Positions 11,201 through 24,525 are shown, counted from the stretch's first letter. The stretch: 64,000 bases of DNA from Dermacentor variabilis (GCF_050947875.1 NC_134569.1:19381631-19445630), one strand, 5' to 3'. Numbers and translations are program-made. Notes: generated from the letters alone by a model not told the origin.

Positions 11201-13188
11201 AGTCCTGCAGTCATAAGTGTGCACCTGGTTCCACGAGTTTGTATGTGGTTATTTGTGGAAGGCAGTACATTTTCTGCCACAGCAAGAATGCTGTGAAGTG
11301 TTAGTTCTGAGCTCTTGAGATTGCCACTCTGCCTTGTGGAAAAGGACGGAGCAAGGAGGAACACTTTGAATTTCTCTCACATATTGCAACAAGTGGGCTG
11401 AGAGTTGTAAACACTCATCACCCTCTGCAACAAAATCTTTAGTTCACCGTATTTGCATAGAGAATATTATCGTCCTACAAGAATGTATGCCTGGGCCTGG
11501 TTGCACTTCCAGTACTTATGACAACTATGACAGTTGTATTGCCCTTCATAGTTTGTACATTTATGTAGGCAACATAATGGTACTGTTATTCCAGATAACA
11601 AATTTTACTGGCACTATTTCATGTTTCATGGAAACTGTTGAGTTGTTGGCCTGGAGGACTTGAAGATAATTCAGCTAGCGATACTATTACTGCATGCTAA
11701 ATTTTCACTTACCTTGGAAGCGGGGGGGGGCACACAGAATTAGCGAGACACAAGCCAGCCTAGTGGAGCATCAAGCTGCATGCTTTTGCAACGGGCCATC
11801 TTATGCCCTTTGAGTGGCAGCTTCCTTATTGTTTTTGTTGTTGTTGCATTTGCACTTCTTATTTTGCACCTTGGCTGCTGTTACTTGAGTGCTGTGACCC
11901 ACTGAATGTTTTGTGCAGACAAAGCTTTCTTTCACTGGCATGGTTTTGTCAACTGCTGTTCTAAAATCCCAGCCAGCCTTGGGTAGCACTGAAGCCTTCC
12001 CCTGGACTCCTGGTTTATGACTCCAGCACAGAAGTGAAAAGTTGTTTGAAACGCACACTTGCTTGGGGTGGACATTGTGTTGGGGTGCATATGACAGGCT
12101 GCACAAAAATATTGCTCGAAAGTTCAGAGGAAGCTGAATGTGCTGTATGCCTTATCTGCATCAAGAAATGATACACCTCTGTTATTTAAGTATTTGGGCA
12201 AAGATATGTCATTCTCCTTCATACCAGCTATACTGCTGTATATTGGCACTTCAATAGTGCGAGCTCTGCTAACATTTTCTATGCTATGCAAGACTACTAG
12301 TGTTGAAATCCAGGCCTGTATGTTTGGCTGGATATGATGTGGGCACAAGCCAGTCTTGTTAGCACACCTCAAGGGCAAAACAGCTCATTTAGGCATCATA
12401 GTAGTGAAACAGTACAAAAGACAAGGCACAGCATTGATATGTCATTCTTCCTAAAAACCACTTCATGCCTTTGGCTTTTTGTGCTGACTTATTATAGGTA
12501 AAAAAAAAAAACAACCTTGTGACCAGTTGAGCATTTAGTTGCACTGACACAGCAGCAGTTCCACAGCATGATACTACATTGCTACCAGTCTAGCGCACCC
12601 AGCAAGTGTTCTCTAACCTTGAGCATCTTGGGCTGGTAACTTTGTCAGCGTCTTGAAATTAAAGGTTCTGTTTTGCTTTGATTGCCCACTTTGGTTAGGC
12701 TCATGCTTGCTTCTTTTTCCTCCTTGTTCCGTCCTAATGGCCAGTGTTACCTAAGATCTCAATGTCTGGCTTGTACAGCGGTACGGGCTGTCAGGCTTGC
12801 CATTCGTAGGAGTGATGCTGTTCTTTGGTGTCGTACCGTATTTGTACACATGTGATGCCAGCTTCTGTGCACCTTGACGGGCACACATTGTTGGCGGGAA
12901 GGTGGCATTGGATGTGCACAAATGCGGTGCCTGCATGCCGTGTCCCTGGGCTGGCATGGGTGCCACCTCGGCCAGCAGGGGGAGGGGTGCTCTGCCGGCG
13001 GGCGGGTGCGTGTACAAACAAGAATGCTGTTTTGGCCGACCTTTTAATGATTGCTCTCTTTGTTTCTTTTTTTTTACTCCTTCCTTCCTCATTTTTGGTT
13101 CCTTTTCAACGCATTGCTGCTTGCTGCCATGCGCTGTGCCTACCCGCCATCCAAAAACAAAACCATCTGCCTCTGCATACTAATTTAG
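8245..13188. other. mbl intron after finger 3/4 exon
   Basis: This 4.9 kb intron contains no exon I can support beyond the 48 nt candidate at 10277-10324. Several short ORFs around 7940-8400, 10050-10490 and 12750-13240 are GC-rich shadows without domain similarity. There are TG/TGCA-rich tracts near 10620-10670. Confidence 0.7.
10277..10324 (+). CDS. possible mbl cassette micro-exon (16 codons)
   Basis: A 48 nt open segment is bounded by CTGTTTGTCACACCAG| and CAG|GTATTT, giving phase 0 at both ends. It would therefore insert cleanly between the finger 3/4 exon and the KKRPR exon. It would encode ATEGGSTDVGLQMYTQ. I see no clear counterpart in vertebrate MBNL proteins. The phase fit and plausible splice sites could be chance in a 4.9 kb intron, so this is only a candidate. 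Confidence 0.22.
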
Positions 13189-13254
13189 CCGGGCCTGGGA
13201 GATCCTTCCGCGAGCAAGAAGCGTCCCCGAGAGTCTGCAGATGAAGTTGTCCTG
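13189..13254 (+). CDS. mbl: mbl exon: KKRPR nuclear-localisation segment
   Basis: This 66 nt exon (22 codons, phase 0 to 0) sits between a good acceptor (CTCTGCATACTAATTTAG) and CTG|GTACTC. It encodes SKKRPRESADEVVL near its end. It occupies the place of the 54 nt alternatively spliced MBNL1 exon (SLKRPLEATFDL), which helps nuclear retention. KRP here is followed by 18 residues and then KRP from the next exon, the same spacing as I recall for MBNL1. That spacing supports both the exon call and its splice to 23627. By analogy it may be an alternative exon controlling nuclear versus cytoplasmic location; nothing in the sequence proves skipping. Confidence 0.82.
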
Positions 13255-14384
13255 GTACTCTCCCCCTTAGAGCTTCTGCATGCGTGTCTTTTCTTGGCCT
13301 CTCCTACAGAGAGATGATGTGGAGGGCTGGTTTTGTGACGTGTTTGCGAGGACCAAAGAGGGCGACAAGGGACAGCAGAACGTGCATGGGCCCATGTGCC
13401 AGGGGCTGCTTGCACGGCTGCAGCCCATGCACCCACGCACAGGCTTGGGGTTGTGTGTGATTAACCCATGGCACCACTTGCATTGTGTCTGTGTGCTGCA
13501 TTGGCTGCTCTCACTTGGGTGCATTCTGCTCGACTCCTCCCCAGCACACACTGTCCTTCCAGCTGGGCCTCGAAGGCAACAGTGTTTCAGCGGCGTCATG
13601 TTTTGCTTCTTTAAATCAAGCAGCTACACTAAATGACAATATTTGATGCTGTAGCTTTACGTTCAGAGCCATCAGCTGTGATGCGGTAAAGTGCAGCAAG
13701 GCTTTGGGAAACCTTGAGGCAGGCTTTGTGGCAACCTCAAAGCATTAGCAGCAGATCTGCCTAAGTTACACATGCTTGTAGTTAAATCGGAGCCCATCAT
13801 GAAAAACAGGTGCTTAGATCTTGCTCAGCTCCCATTCCGTGTTAGCAGCTCTTAATCCAAATCACTTGTTGAGAGAGGTGTATCGTTTACGAAAGTCTGT
13901 GCTAACTAGCAATTCACGCTTGACTTGCATTGCAAAGATGTAGGCTGTTTTCCTGTCATACTGAGTAGTGTGCATTTTCAAAATTGTGTGCTGCTACTGC
14001 ATTCCCTCAGTCGCCCTCTTTGGTTTTGGATGCAACCGCACGCGAACCATCTGCGTGGTGAACACCTTGCAGTAACTTGCACATTGACAGGGGCATGCTT
14101 CTGCTGGTCCTGCGAATGACACTTGCACTGAGCATGAGAGGAGCAACTTGTAATATTGGAAAATGTGAATGGTTGAATGCCATGGTAGGCATAATATTTT
14201 ACATTTCCTTTTTTTTTTTGGCACTAAGGGTGCTGACATGACAACTGAGCTAATTGGTGATCATTCATCATTAGTACGGTAGCACAAAACAAGACAAGGG
14301 CAAGGATGGAAACATAATGGGGGCTTGTCTGGTTCCTTTTCTTGTCCTTGTCTTGCACTATCGTACTCATAGTAAGGATGCTGA

Positions 14385-15086
14385 CTTAAGAGGAAGCTTT
14401 AGCTCGGGGGCTCCTATCTAAATACATGGGAAAATAGAAATCGCTTTCTTGGCAACAAGTGCACCAAATTTGATGAGGTTTGTTGCATTTAAAAGAAAAA
14501 GTTAAAATCTAGTGACTGTTGGAAGTGGATTCTTTATTTAGGCTGGTGATTTTTCAATAAAAATTGTCCTAAATCGCAAATTTTGAGATAATGAAACTAT
14601 CAAGTTTACAACTCTGTAATTCAGCAATGAAAAACGATATCACAATTCTCTAACTTGAATGTGATAGTACATCTGAAGTGGACAAACTTGGTGTATTAAA
14701 CATGGTTCACAAATACACCGCTAATATGTAACTAGCACTTTTGCAAAACCTTCGTAAACATTGTAACAAATTAACCTAAGATATAAATTATATTGAATTT
14801 GTCTGCTTTGGATCTTCTGATGGATGCAATTTGCAGAATGGTGATATTGGATTTTGTAAACCAACTTCTTTAAGCACATAAATATGTAAAAATCCTTTTC
14901 AAAAAATGCAGGCCATAAAAAAAAAATTCCACTTCCAACAGTCACTAGAATTTAACCTTTTCGCTGAAATGCTGCAAATTTCATTAAAATTGGCCCAGGG
15001 GTTATCTCGGAAAAGCATTTCTGCATTTTACATGTATTTGAATAGGTGGTGGCAAAGTTGAGGCTGAGCTAAAGCTTGCTCTTAAG
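14385..15086. mobile_element. 702 bp MITE with long inverted repeats
   Basis: The ends match as CTTAAGAGGAAGCTTTAGCTC on the left and, reversed, CTTAAGAGCAAGCTTTAGCTC on the right (one mismatch in 21). Further inside, arms share ATCTAAATACATG / TTCAAATACATG and a long TCTAGTGACTGTTGGAAGTGG block at about 14509-14529 and 14931-14949. Arms total roughly 150-170 bp of recognisable pairing. There is no ORF of note. Target-site duplication is unclear. A degraded related stretch occurs near 21065-21215. Confidence 0.75.
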
Positions 15087-18000
15087 CTTATATCTGGACA
15101 AGTCTGTTCACTGGGGCAGCAGAAACATGTGCCATCGTATAGTTCGAAGGTGTCTGCCAAGTAGCTGAACACGGTGTGTCGGTTGTTGTGTTCAACCAGG
15201 TTGGAGTGGCTGTGTTGTTGTGAGGGTGCTGTGCACGCAGGTATTGCCGTTTCGCAGATATGCCTTGCTCTGTGTAAGTCAGTGGCAGTTGTAGTCCTCC
15301 TTTTTTTATTGTCTCCTAGTTTTGGTTCAATATGTTGGCTGAACTGACTATCAAATACACATATTATTTTCAATAATTATATTAGTTCTTTTTCATATTC
15401 TGTGCTAGTTCTCTAGAATTAAATAGCAATTGTTTCTAACAGTGCCTTTAAGAGAGCTCTATGAATCAAGCCAGCATGAATGCATAACAACAGACCTTAC
15501 TCTTTGGTAAGCAGGGAAGAGAAAGGCCTTTCAGTTCTCACTGCTTCAACTAGCACTAACTTGAACTGAGCTCATCAGCAACCAGCAACTCATTTGTAAG
15601 TTACTGGTTTGGAAGCACGGAATATACAGAAAATGACAACATAATACTGTGATGAATCATGAGCATTCCTTTGTGCGAAATTTACACTTTGTGCAAGGTT
15701 TTCCAGTCACATAAGAAAATCCAGAGCAAGCTATGTATAGCTTCTACATTCATATTTCTTCCATGTATGTTGCATTCTACCATTCTGTATGTTCTCTGCC
15801 TCTGATTTGGTGGTCAGAAATCACTAGAACACTTAAAGTGACACCAGTGCATAACACTAAATCACTTTAGACTAGTGAAGCATTCTTTCAAACCCGTAAT
15901 TTCATCAATTCAGCTGAAGAAGGTTGCTACCAAAAAATAAAACTGAAGGTGAATAAGCTCCCTCCCTTTTTTGAATTTTGTGCCGAAATTTCAGTGTCTG
16001 AACATCAGCATGACATCATCTGAAAGTATTTTTGGCACTTTGGCTGTTTTTAGTGTTAAAAAGACCCCCCTCCCTAAAAATAAAGCTGAGTTGTAAAATG
16101 GTTCCTATCTATAATTCCTGTAAAATGCAATATAGTACTTCCTTGCCGATAAAAAATTTGATAGACGGAAGCAGGCACTGTCAAAAACTCATGAGCTTGC
16201 AGCAAGCTAGTGGACGGTGTGGCCACCCATCATTTTGTTTTTGCATCTGTTCTGGCTTATCAAGCCTAGTAACATAAAAAGAGTGGCCGTTTTGCTATTG
16301 CAAAACTGTAATTTATAACTACAGCTTAATTGATTATTCTTTTAGGGCCCCTTTAAATTCAGAAACATTATTTTTGATCATAGATTATCTTTTCCACTGA
16401 TAGCAAACCATTGCTGTGCCTGCGTCACATATTGGCTAATAACCGAAATGTCTTGAACTTATCTGAACTGCCCCTTAACAGTTCAGAAATGGCTTAGCAA
16501 TGAAATAGGATGTAGCCCTGCTTCATTTCGTGCGCATCTTGTAATATCGGGAAGCATGCATGCTGGACACCTGCCAAGGAAGCACTGGCTGCTGCGTTCA
16601 TGCAGCGCATACATGAAGGCACAAGAAGGCAAACTTATTAATACCTGTTAATTACTGTGTGCAGATAAAAGCTAAAATCAGTGTAGATGTCATGGAGCCT
16701 GCATTGAGCTTCCTGTTCACGAGGCAAATGGACAGACAGTGCACTTTGCTGTGGGGCATACAGCTCACTTATGTAAAACTAGTACATCAAGTTAAATCTT
16801 GTTTGAGACGCTTGTTGTGTAAACATAAGAACTACTTGAGGTCAAATTTTGCAGTCAAACACTAATGCATGTTCATATTCTTGACAACCTTTAGCATAGT
16901 TGGGTTGCACCCCTTTCTTATCAGTCAGCAGGAGGTTGCTTTCATGCACACTTTTTATTGGCATAGGTTTAAATGGTGGCAATCATACACATTTATCGTG
17001 CACATTGCCCGTGCCATGTTAACAGGCGAGTATTTTATACAGAATCATGAGTGGCTAAAAGTTGCTAAATAAATAGCCAAGTGTGAGGAAAAAGTATGTG
17101 CATGGGCTGGTTATATTATAGAACTGTCTTTGTCCTCGTGGCAGTCTTTCACCACATTTACTTCTCTACTACTTGTATTGTCTTCTTGTGCTACACTTTG
17201 AATGCATTCATTTCCCTGAAAATGGCTATGTAGGGCGTCCTTTGCGTGGCCCTTGTGGCAAGAATAGTTTGGGTTGATGAGAGGACAAATCCACAGGCAG
17301 GTACTCGACAGGCAGTTGTCTTGCTCAAAGACGCATGCTATAGCCTTTAGCCTTTAAATAATTAGGCAAAAGGACAAACCTTCGGTTACCCATTCTGCTA
17401 GGCTGCAGCTGCTTGGCTTAATTAGGCAAAGCCTGGGAATGCTGCAGCTAACTTTTGGGTCTACATCCTAAACAAGCTTCGTTGTCTGCTATTTCTCTTT
17501 GTAATGGAATGTAAGAATGGTGCTCCTGAGCATAGTGGAGTCAGTCTGTGCAATGTTGCTGTTCATAATTACAAACAAGGCTTAAAGAAGAGCATGGACA
17601 CAGGTACAAACGCACAGTCAGAAATGTACACACGAGCGCTAGGTAGCTGCACTTTAATTTTCAGACCAGGTTCGAATATAGTAAATATGCTGCAGCTTCA
17701 ACAGCATAAAGAAAAACAAATCAAGAATGAAACAATGAAATAATGAATAGAAGGTGATGAGGTGCTTGTGTGCCACCACTGAAATTGGCTACTAGTGTAC
17801 GCAAGCAGCAACAAAAGCAGAAGGCTGACCCATAATGAAAGCAGCACATGTGCATGGAAGCCAAAACCACAGGATGAAACAAGCAATAAATTATAGACAT
17901 AAACATTAATCCAAAACATTGCTCCGTCCCTTTCCCCTCCCCTCCTTCCTCTCCTTTAAAAAAATAAATAAATTTAGAAGGTTAATATCAGGACCACTTT

Positions 18001-19479
18001 AAATGATGTGGTTGCTATGCTTCTGTCACAGTGTTGCTGCCCTGAGTCATCATTACCACATCTGCTTGCACAAGACTTGTTTGACACCCAACAGACTGTC
18101 TATGAGGTGTTTAGGCCTAACATTGTGGCAAGTAATCAGATTTATTTCAATTTTCTCATGCATGATAATCAGCTGCAGTGTGCTTGCTCACAATATGGCC
18201 AAAGCCTCTTGTGGCTTCTTGTGGCCAAAGTGCTATTTTTTCATTTAGGTGTTCTCTTGAGCAGCAACAAATGATAGGCATGAGGGTGTCGCATATATTT
18301 TTAGGCCAGTCATCATTCCGTGTTTTGCAAATGTGGGCAGGTGTCATGTCACATATATGGTCCATGCCTCTTGTGCCTTCCAGTCCGGCTTACTTCTAGT
18401 GCAGCCTGGCAATTGTGCATTGATGTGTCACATGCCACCAGCGCACTTCGCGCAACGAATTCATTCAGGCGCAGATTGCTAGTGTCCTGTTCAGTCAGTG
18501 CAACCATCAGGCCCACCTTACAGAATACTTATAAATTCATGGTTGAGAGCCCTGGATCTGATCTTGAAGCTGCAGTTTCCTAGGTCACAGGATATGGTCA
18601 GACAAAGAGATCTCAATTTGTCCTAGTTTGAGAGTGTATTTATCAAAGGAACTATTGCTGTACTAGACTGTCTTCTGATCTCCATCGAATTTACATATTA
18701 TTGTATAGACATTGTTTTGAAGTGATATTCATATCCCCATGTTTAGTTTTCATCCATCTTGTGGTTTGAGCTTTTATGCAGATGTGCTGTATTCTTTGCT
18801 GTAGCTAGATTGTCCTTCTACTTTTGTCATTGCTAGTGTGCATAAGCTACCCAGTTCATTGATGAACTTTAAGAACTTATTTTGTTTCCTTACACCTTGT
18901 TCTCCTTAAACAGCTGTTTACTTTTCCAGTTTTTGCATGCATTCCACCTTTGTCTGAAGATAGAATTGTTCGTAGTTTCCAAACGTTTGCATCTTCAACT
19001 GTGCCTTTGTAACTATATGTCCTTGCCCTTCCTTGTGCCACTCTTTTAATTATTAGCTGTGAAACATCCAAACCAAACCAGGATTGTCACTGCAACCTTG
19101 CTGCATTGTGCTATCTTTTAAAGGCAAGTAGTTTCCAGTGTAGCTAGCACAGAGTTTGTGTAGGAGCATATGGGTTATGTCTCAGTGGAATAAATCGCAG
19201 CAGTATCAGCGCATTATGAAGTTTGTTAAATCATGACATGCTTTTGTTGTGTTGAAACATCTTCCATTAAACATTTGTGGGCGAATTTCACCTTCTTTAT
19301 TTTAGTTAACACATCTTAGCAATACAGTTTTTTTTAAGGCTCCTCTAGGCACATGTTGGTGGAAATATGATTTGTTTGACATGTACAAATTTTAATTAAT
19401 TTGAAAGACACTGCGAAATGTTTCACTAACGTATACATCCATGAAGCTTACAGCAATTCTTAATATATATATGTTTGTG

Positions 19480-19811
19480 TGCGTGCGTTCGTTCGTTCGT
19501 GCGTGCGTTCGTTCGTGCGTGCGTTCGTTCGTGCGTGCGTGCGTTCGTGCGTGCGTGCGTTCGTGCGTGCGTGCGTTCGTGCGTGCGTTCGTGCGTTCGT
19601 GCGTGCGTTCGTGCGTGCGTTCGTGCGTGCGTTCGTGCGTTCGTTCGTGCGTTCGTGCGTGCGTTCGTGCGTTCGTGCGTGCGTTCGTGCGTGCGTTCGT
19701 GCGTGCGTGCGTGCGTTCGTGCGTGCGTGCGTTCGTTCGTTCGTGCGTTCGTTCGTTCGTGCGTTCGTTCGTTCGTGCGTGCGTGCGTTCGTGCGTTCGT
19801 GCGTGCGTTCG

Positions 19812-19843
<32 letters not shown>

Positions 19844-19846
19844 TGT
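19480..19846. repeat. TGCG/TTCG tetranucleotide array (about 370 bp)
   Basis: The array is built of two interspersed 4-base units, GTGC and GTTC, always in the same 4-base register. No frame through it meets a stop, so long ORFs of Val-Arg-Ala/Ser-Phe-Cys repeats appear on + and Arg-Thr-His-Glu-Ala repeats on -. These are artefacts of the repeat. The right end is pure GTGC, consistent with expansion from that side. Confidence 0.95.
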
Positions 19847-21064
19847 GATCTTGATGGGCAGGCAGTTTTGTCATCGTTTATAGCTTTTTCTTGGTATACG
19901 AGAGTTTATTAACCATGTATATTGGGCACTCTTTATTCATACATCACTATATAGGGAGCTTTTCTTGTGAAAAGTGCTTGGTGTTGTTTTTTGGAGGCGC
20001 GACTTTTGTCAATAAATAACTGCAGTATTCATAATAAAACAATCTGTTTTTATGAAGTAGGTGAGTCTCGTTAATTTCATGTAGAAGATATTCGATGAGG
20101 ACATTGTTAATCTCTCTGGTGATAACAACACGGTATGCATTGACAATGTGCCTTACGAAATGGAATTTTAAAATGACAAAATTACAATTACAGATAGGTA
20201 GGTCACTGTCTGATGGCACGAGTAATAATGTCATAGTGGAGTGGAGACAGCGCCTGCTTGGCACACACATTAGGCTGGCAGGTAGCGTGATGGGATCATT
20301 AACATCATACAGTGGAGACAACACTAGCTTGTCATACACACGCACACTGGTTGAGCCTCACAGTGCAATCACAATGAATGTCTCAACACATTTATTTCAC
20401 AAGGAAAGTTATTGCTTATTGCTTGACATAGAAAATGATTCCCCAATGGTATCTGCCCAGTTTTCTTCTTTCTTTATTTTAGGGGGAGGGGGTGGAGGAG
20501 CTGCTTAATCTCTGGTTGAAAGCATTGCCATGAAGCATCAAAGCCTTATCATTGGAGGCTTGTAAAAACTGCCCATGTGAACCTTCTTGCACATTACTCA
20601 GCAGAAGGATTTTTCTAATTGTTAGAGGCAATCTGCAGTAAGTGCTTATTACATACCCATGAAGTGCCTGAAGTACTGCTTGCACCGTGCATAGAAGACA
20701 CGTTATGGCTATACTCCCCAGTACCACTGGAGCAGTCAAATTCACAGGCATGTGCACATGCACACATGCAACATACACACATGTGCATGGGCATCTTTTG
20801 CTACATGCAATACTTATAGCTTCATATAGTGCAGCAGCATGCCTAACTTGCTCATAGTTAGGACCATTATGTGAGGATATCTTAAAATAGTTGTACAAAA
20901 CCTTGCTAATTTTTTTTTTTACACTCGGCTAGAACTTGTGGAACAGAAATGAGTGCATGGGTAATACAGTGCCGACTTGTAACCTTTTACTGGAAGTTGT
21001 TGAGAGGCAACTTTGCCTTGCAACTGTCCCTATTAATACATAACCTTTGCTCCGCATCTATTGA

Positions 21065-21215
21065 ACACATTTGAATTAGATTTGGTGCATTCAAAAGAGA
21101 AACTAAAATCTATCAACTGGTAAGAACAGGTTCCTTATTTAGGACCTGAATTTCTTTGTGAAAGCGCCAGAAATCGAAAGTCATCATTTTGTAATTCACA
21201 GTGAAAACGGGTATC
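21065..21215. mobile_element. degraded fragment related to the 14.4 kb MITE
   Basis: The stretch shares the order of motifs seen at 14460-14600: GATTTGGTGCATT, AAAATCTA, then CTTATTTAGG and TTTGTAATTCA. Similarity is patchy and no ends are recognisable, so this is a decayed copy or relative. Confidence 0.4.
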
Positions 21216-23626
21216 AAAGTGCCGTAAATTGCATCACTTGCATACCTGCCAAGTCTCCCAAATTTTTCTTAATGCTTATGAATCTAGGCCTGTTTTACGA
21301 TTTTATGAATGTTGCATGAAGTTTTACGAAAAATTATTTTTGCTTGCAATAATGTATCGCACGTCAGTCTCCATACCTCCTGTTGCAAGTCTTATGATGG
21401 TGAAAGGATGCAAGAGGGATACTCACTTCAAGGAAGTTTATATGAACAAGTTCTTGAAGCAGGTGAAATCGGCAACAGCTAAGTCACTGAAAAGGTAACT
21501 GTGGCCTAGAAGCAGTTTGTTGCTTGTCATTATTTGCTGTTCCAAGAAGTTTGCTGCTGACGCTCGGTACGCTGTATAAACTTAAATCTTTGTTACTCAA
21601 GTGCTAATGTATCTCCGAAAAAATGTGTGCTCAGGGCAAGTGTTAAAGGAAACAGTGTGTGAAGCAAGAAAATAGACTGCTATTATGGTTGCCAGGAGAC
21701 AGCACCAGAGGGCTGGTGATATTGAAAGAAGGGAAAGGGGGACATTGCAAGGGGAAGAATAGAATGCAGATATGAATTGGAAAGATGAGTTAGTTTGGGG
21801 GGGTATGCTCTGCATGAGGCTAGGGCTAAAGGCAAGCTCTGGATCTAACCGTACACAGTTGTTCCGTGGTACTCCCCAACCCGTAGCACGTGTAATCGTA
21901 GCTATGTTGAGTTCAGGCAAATAAAGCAATCAGCACTGTCAACTCTAACACCGTTTATTACTATAAGCAATAAGGAACACTTGCAGAGGGAAGTCCACGC
22001 CGTAATAAGTGATAAATAGGCTTGACTCGTTGCGTGTGATAGTCAGGCAAATGAGGTCATGCATGGGTTGCAGCACGGGGTGCCAGAGAGAGCGAGCCTC
22101 CACTGGTGATGCTATTTTATACCTTTTTTACCTTTGTGAGGGGAATTTCCTCCTTGTGCATCAGATAGCTTTCTCATGAGTCGGGGGAAAGGGTGCATCG
22201 AGAGAGTGAATGAGAATTGGCAGAGGGTGTAGTGCGCCTCTCCTGTGTCTGTGCCAGCTTTTAATGTAATCGCAATGTGCGAACGCGGTGACGTGACTAC
22301 GCGGGAAGGAATGGATGCGTGTGCTCCCCACAAGTGATAGTGAAGGTGTGTGTCATCTTAACTCTGTTTTCTCATTTTTTCTTAATAAAATAAATAACCA
22401 TAATTCAATGACCCATAATGCTTATCTATTGCAAAAGCTTTGACAATTTTGTGGCCGAGTTGGTGTTATTCTATAACGGCATGTTTAAATGTAGCCATGA
22501 TATAATTGAAAATGTTGCAGAAGATTTTTTGCACATTTTGTGTCGGCAATCTATTGGTTTTCTGATGAGGAAAAAAGACTTAATAGCTAAACGGCACTCT
22601 CTTGCTATGATAAAAAAAAAACTTTTGTCATATATATCTACTTTTTATTCTTGCTTGCCCATATTACCCAGCCCTCCAGCTTACATTCAGCAGCCCATAT
22701 ATCCCTGGTCAGCCCACCTAGTGCTGGCTTCTGGCGGTCTTCATTATAGTTCATCCTTCTGCTTATTGTCTTGCTGCACGACACAACTTTGTCATTCTCC
22801 TTCCTTTGTATTTTGAATTTATTCGAATAAAATGTTGCAAGTCGGCCAGTACCCATGTTCAACAAGTTCTGCCTGTAGAAATGCTTGGATCAGAACCAAC
22901 AAGCTCAGCTTCACCCTGTTCTCAACCATTTATTTGGCTTATTTATACCTACATCACGTGCCTGGCTTGTTCATCCATATCAGCTTGCAGTCTTACAAGG
23001 GTCGCACCTCTTCAAAGAAAGCCGTTTGCTGTATTAAAAAAAAAAGAACATATATTGTGAGGCAAATGAGAACTGCTGGCTTCATTCAACTAGTGGCTTC
23101 TTGCTGATGCCTAGAGTGCTATGGATGTGTGTTTTGTTGCCTAACTTGTATGCTTTGTTGGCTATTAATGAGCCATTAATTTTACTGAATTTGGGCCCAG
23201 TCTTTGCTGGTGTAGGGGGTCTCAGAGTTATAGCTCAATTTTGTTCAATAAGTACACAGTTGTACATAGCCATTGAAGTTATACTCATGTCTGCATAGGC
23301 TAAACTGGCCCTGCAAACAGCCTGGCAAGAAAATATTGTCTGCTCTCGGATTAGTAGTGATGTTTGATTGGATTGAAACAAGAATTCGCAGGCGAGTGCA
23401 CCGTACCTAGGCGGCCAAATAAACAAGCCCTTGCAGCAGGCAGGGGCCCGCTTGTCCAGCTAGCTGTGTGCGCATAATGGGCTTTGCCGCTGGCTGTGCA
23501 CAAGTCCTTGTTGCACTCTGTTATGTGCTTGGCTCACCTGCGTGCACGCGCCCGGCCATTGTGGCACAGCGCATTTTCTGCACCTGACCCCTGCCCCCGG
23601 CCCGTCTTTTGTGTTGTTGCACACAG

Positions 23627-23762
23627 GCATTGCCCGGTCTTGTACCTTACACAAAACGCCCTGCCCTCGATAAGAGCGGTGTGCCTGTGTACCAGCCCAG
23701 CGCCACAGCGTACCAGCAGGCCCTGGCTTTACAGATGCAACAGCCCTTCGTGCCTGTCTCGT
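23627..23762 (+). CDS. mbl: mbl exon: KRPALDK / YQQALA segment
   Basis: This 136 nt exon (45 codons plus 1 base, phase 0 to 1) runs from TTGCACACAG| to a strong donor T|GTGAGT. It encodes LVPYTKRPALDKSG and then AYQQALALQMQQPFVPVS. MBNL1 has LPPLPKRPALEKTNG and later FQYQQALANMQLQQ at the same place. The human counterpart, as I recall 154 nt, has the same length modulo 3. The second KRP half of the bipartite nuclear-localisation-like signal lies here. If the donor were not used the frame would hit TAG two codons later, giving a short alternative C-terminus. Confidence 0.92.
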
Positions 23763-24525
23763 GTGAGTAGTCGCCTAGCACGCTGTTTTGTCCTGCTTTT
23801 GCTAAGCACTTAGTTACTTGTGAGGCGTTGCATGCAACCCAGCGTAAGCTCTTAGTGCTGTCCCTACCCCCCAAAATTTAGTGGCTGTAGCCACCTACCG
23901 TTTCCATTTACACTACCTGGATTTTTCATCAAAGGGAACATGTCTGATGAGCCATCTAACCATTATTTGGCCAAATCGTGCTAGAAGTTGTTCAGTTCGC
24001 TGTTATTGTGAGATGTGAATGAAAGGGAAGATGGAGACTTGGTGACCTAGCACATCTTCCTTTGTTTACAAATATTTTTTAAAGCTGCTGGCACCCTGAA
24101 TACCTAAAACATTGCATGGAAGGGGTTAGAAATAGTACAAATCTCTATATGCGAACTGCTGCTGCCTGACTGTTATTCTTTGCACTGTTCTTGCATGTAT
24201 TCCTGGCTTCTTTGCTGCTTTTTCATGCTAAGTCACTGCTGACAACTATAATGTTTTCTTTCTTCTATAGTGTTTGAATCAAGAATAGGCCTCTGATAAT
24301 TTGCAATGCTGCAAGTAGTACTGCACATTCCTCATGAGTTATCATCTCATATTGTTTATAGATGTTCTCTATAGGTACTCCTAAAATACCCTATGTGCTA
24401 CATGCAGATATGTTTCCAAATTGCGATATTGGCATGGTACTTTTAGTGTCTTTATCAAGATTTGAAACATGCAATAAATCTATTGTTTTTTCAACATGGT
24501 CTTAACGGTTGCCAGAAAACCCTAA

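Larger units (their letters stand above)
13255..23626. other. largest mbl intron in the window (10.4 kb)
   Basis: No host exon is recognised. The intron contains a small hairpin (14275-14367), a 0.7 kb inverted-repeat MITE (14385-15086), a 370 bp tetranucleotide array (19480-19846) and a degraded relative of the MITE (about 21065-21215). The rest is AT-rich with only short ORFs lacking similarity to known domains. Confidence 0.7.

Noticed and set aside
13280..13636. 118-codon ORF just after the KKRPR exon, preceded by CTCCTACAG
   Set aside because: No similarity to muscleblind or any domain I know and no clear donor; intron sequence is the simpler reading.
19392..19912. Long overlapping ORFs of 134-160 codons on both strands
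   Set aside because: They are translations of the TGCG/TTCG tetranucleotide array, which has no stop codons by composition.
21463..21494. Exon-like segment encoding VKSATAKSLKR with AG and GT borders, resembling MBNL1 AVKSLKRP
   Set aside because: It would leave phase 2, which does not fit the phase 0 start of the 23627 exon, and the 13189 exon already supplies the KRP with the right spacing. It lies at the end of an unrelated ORF.
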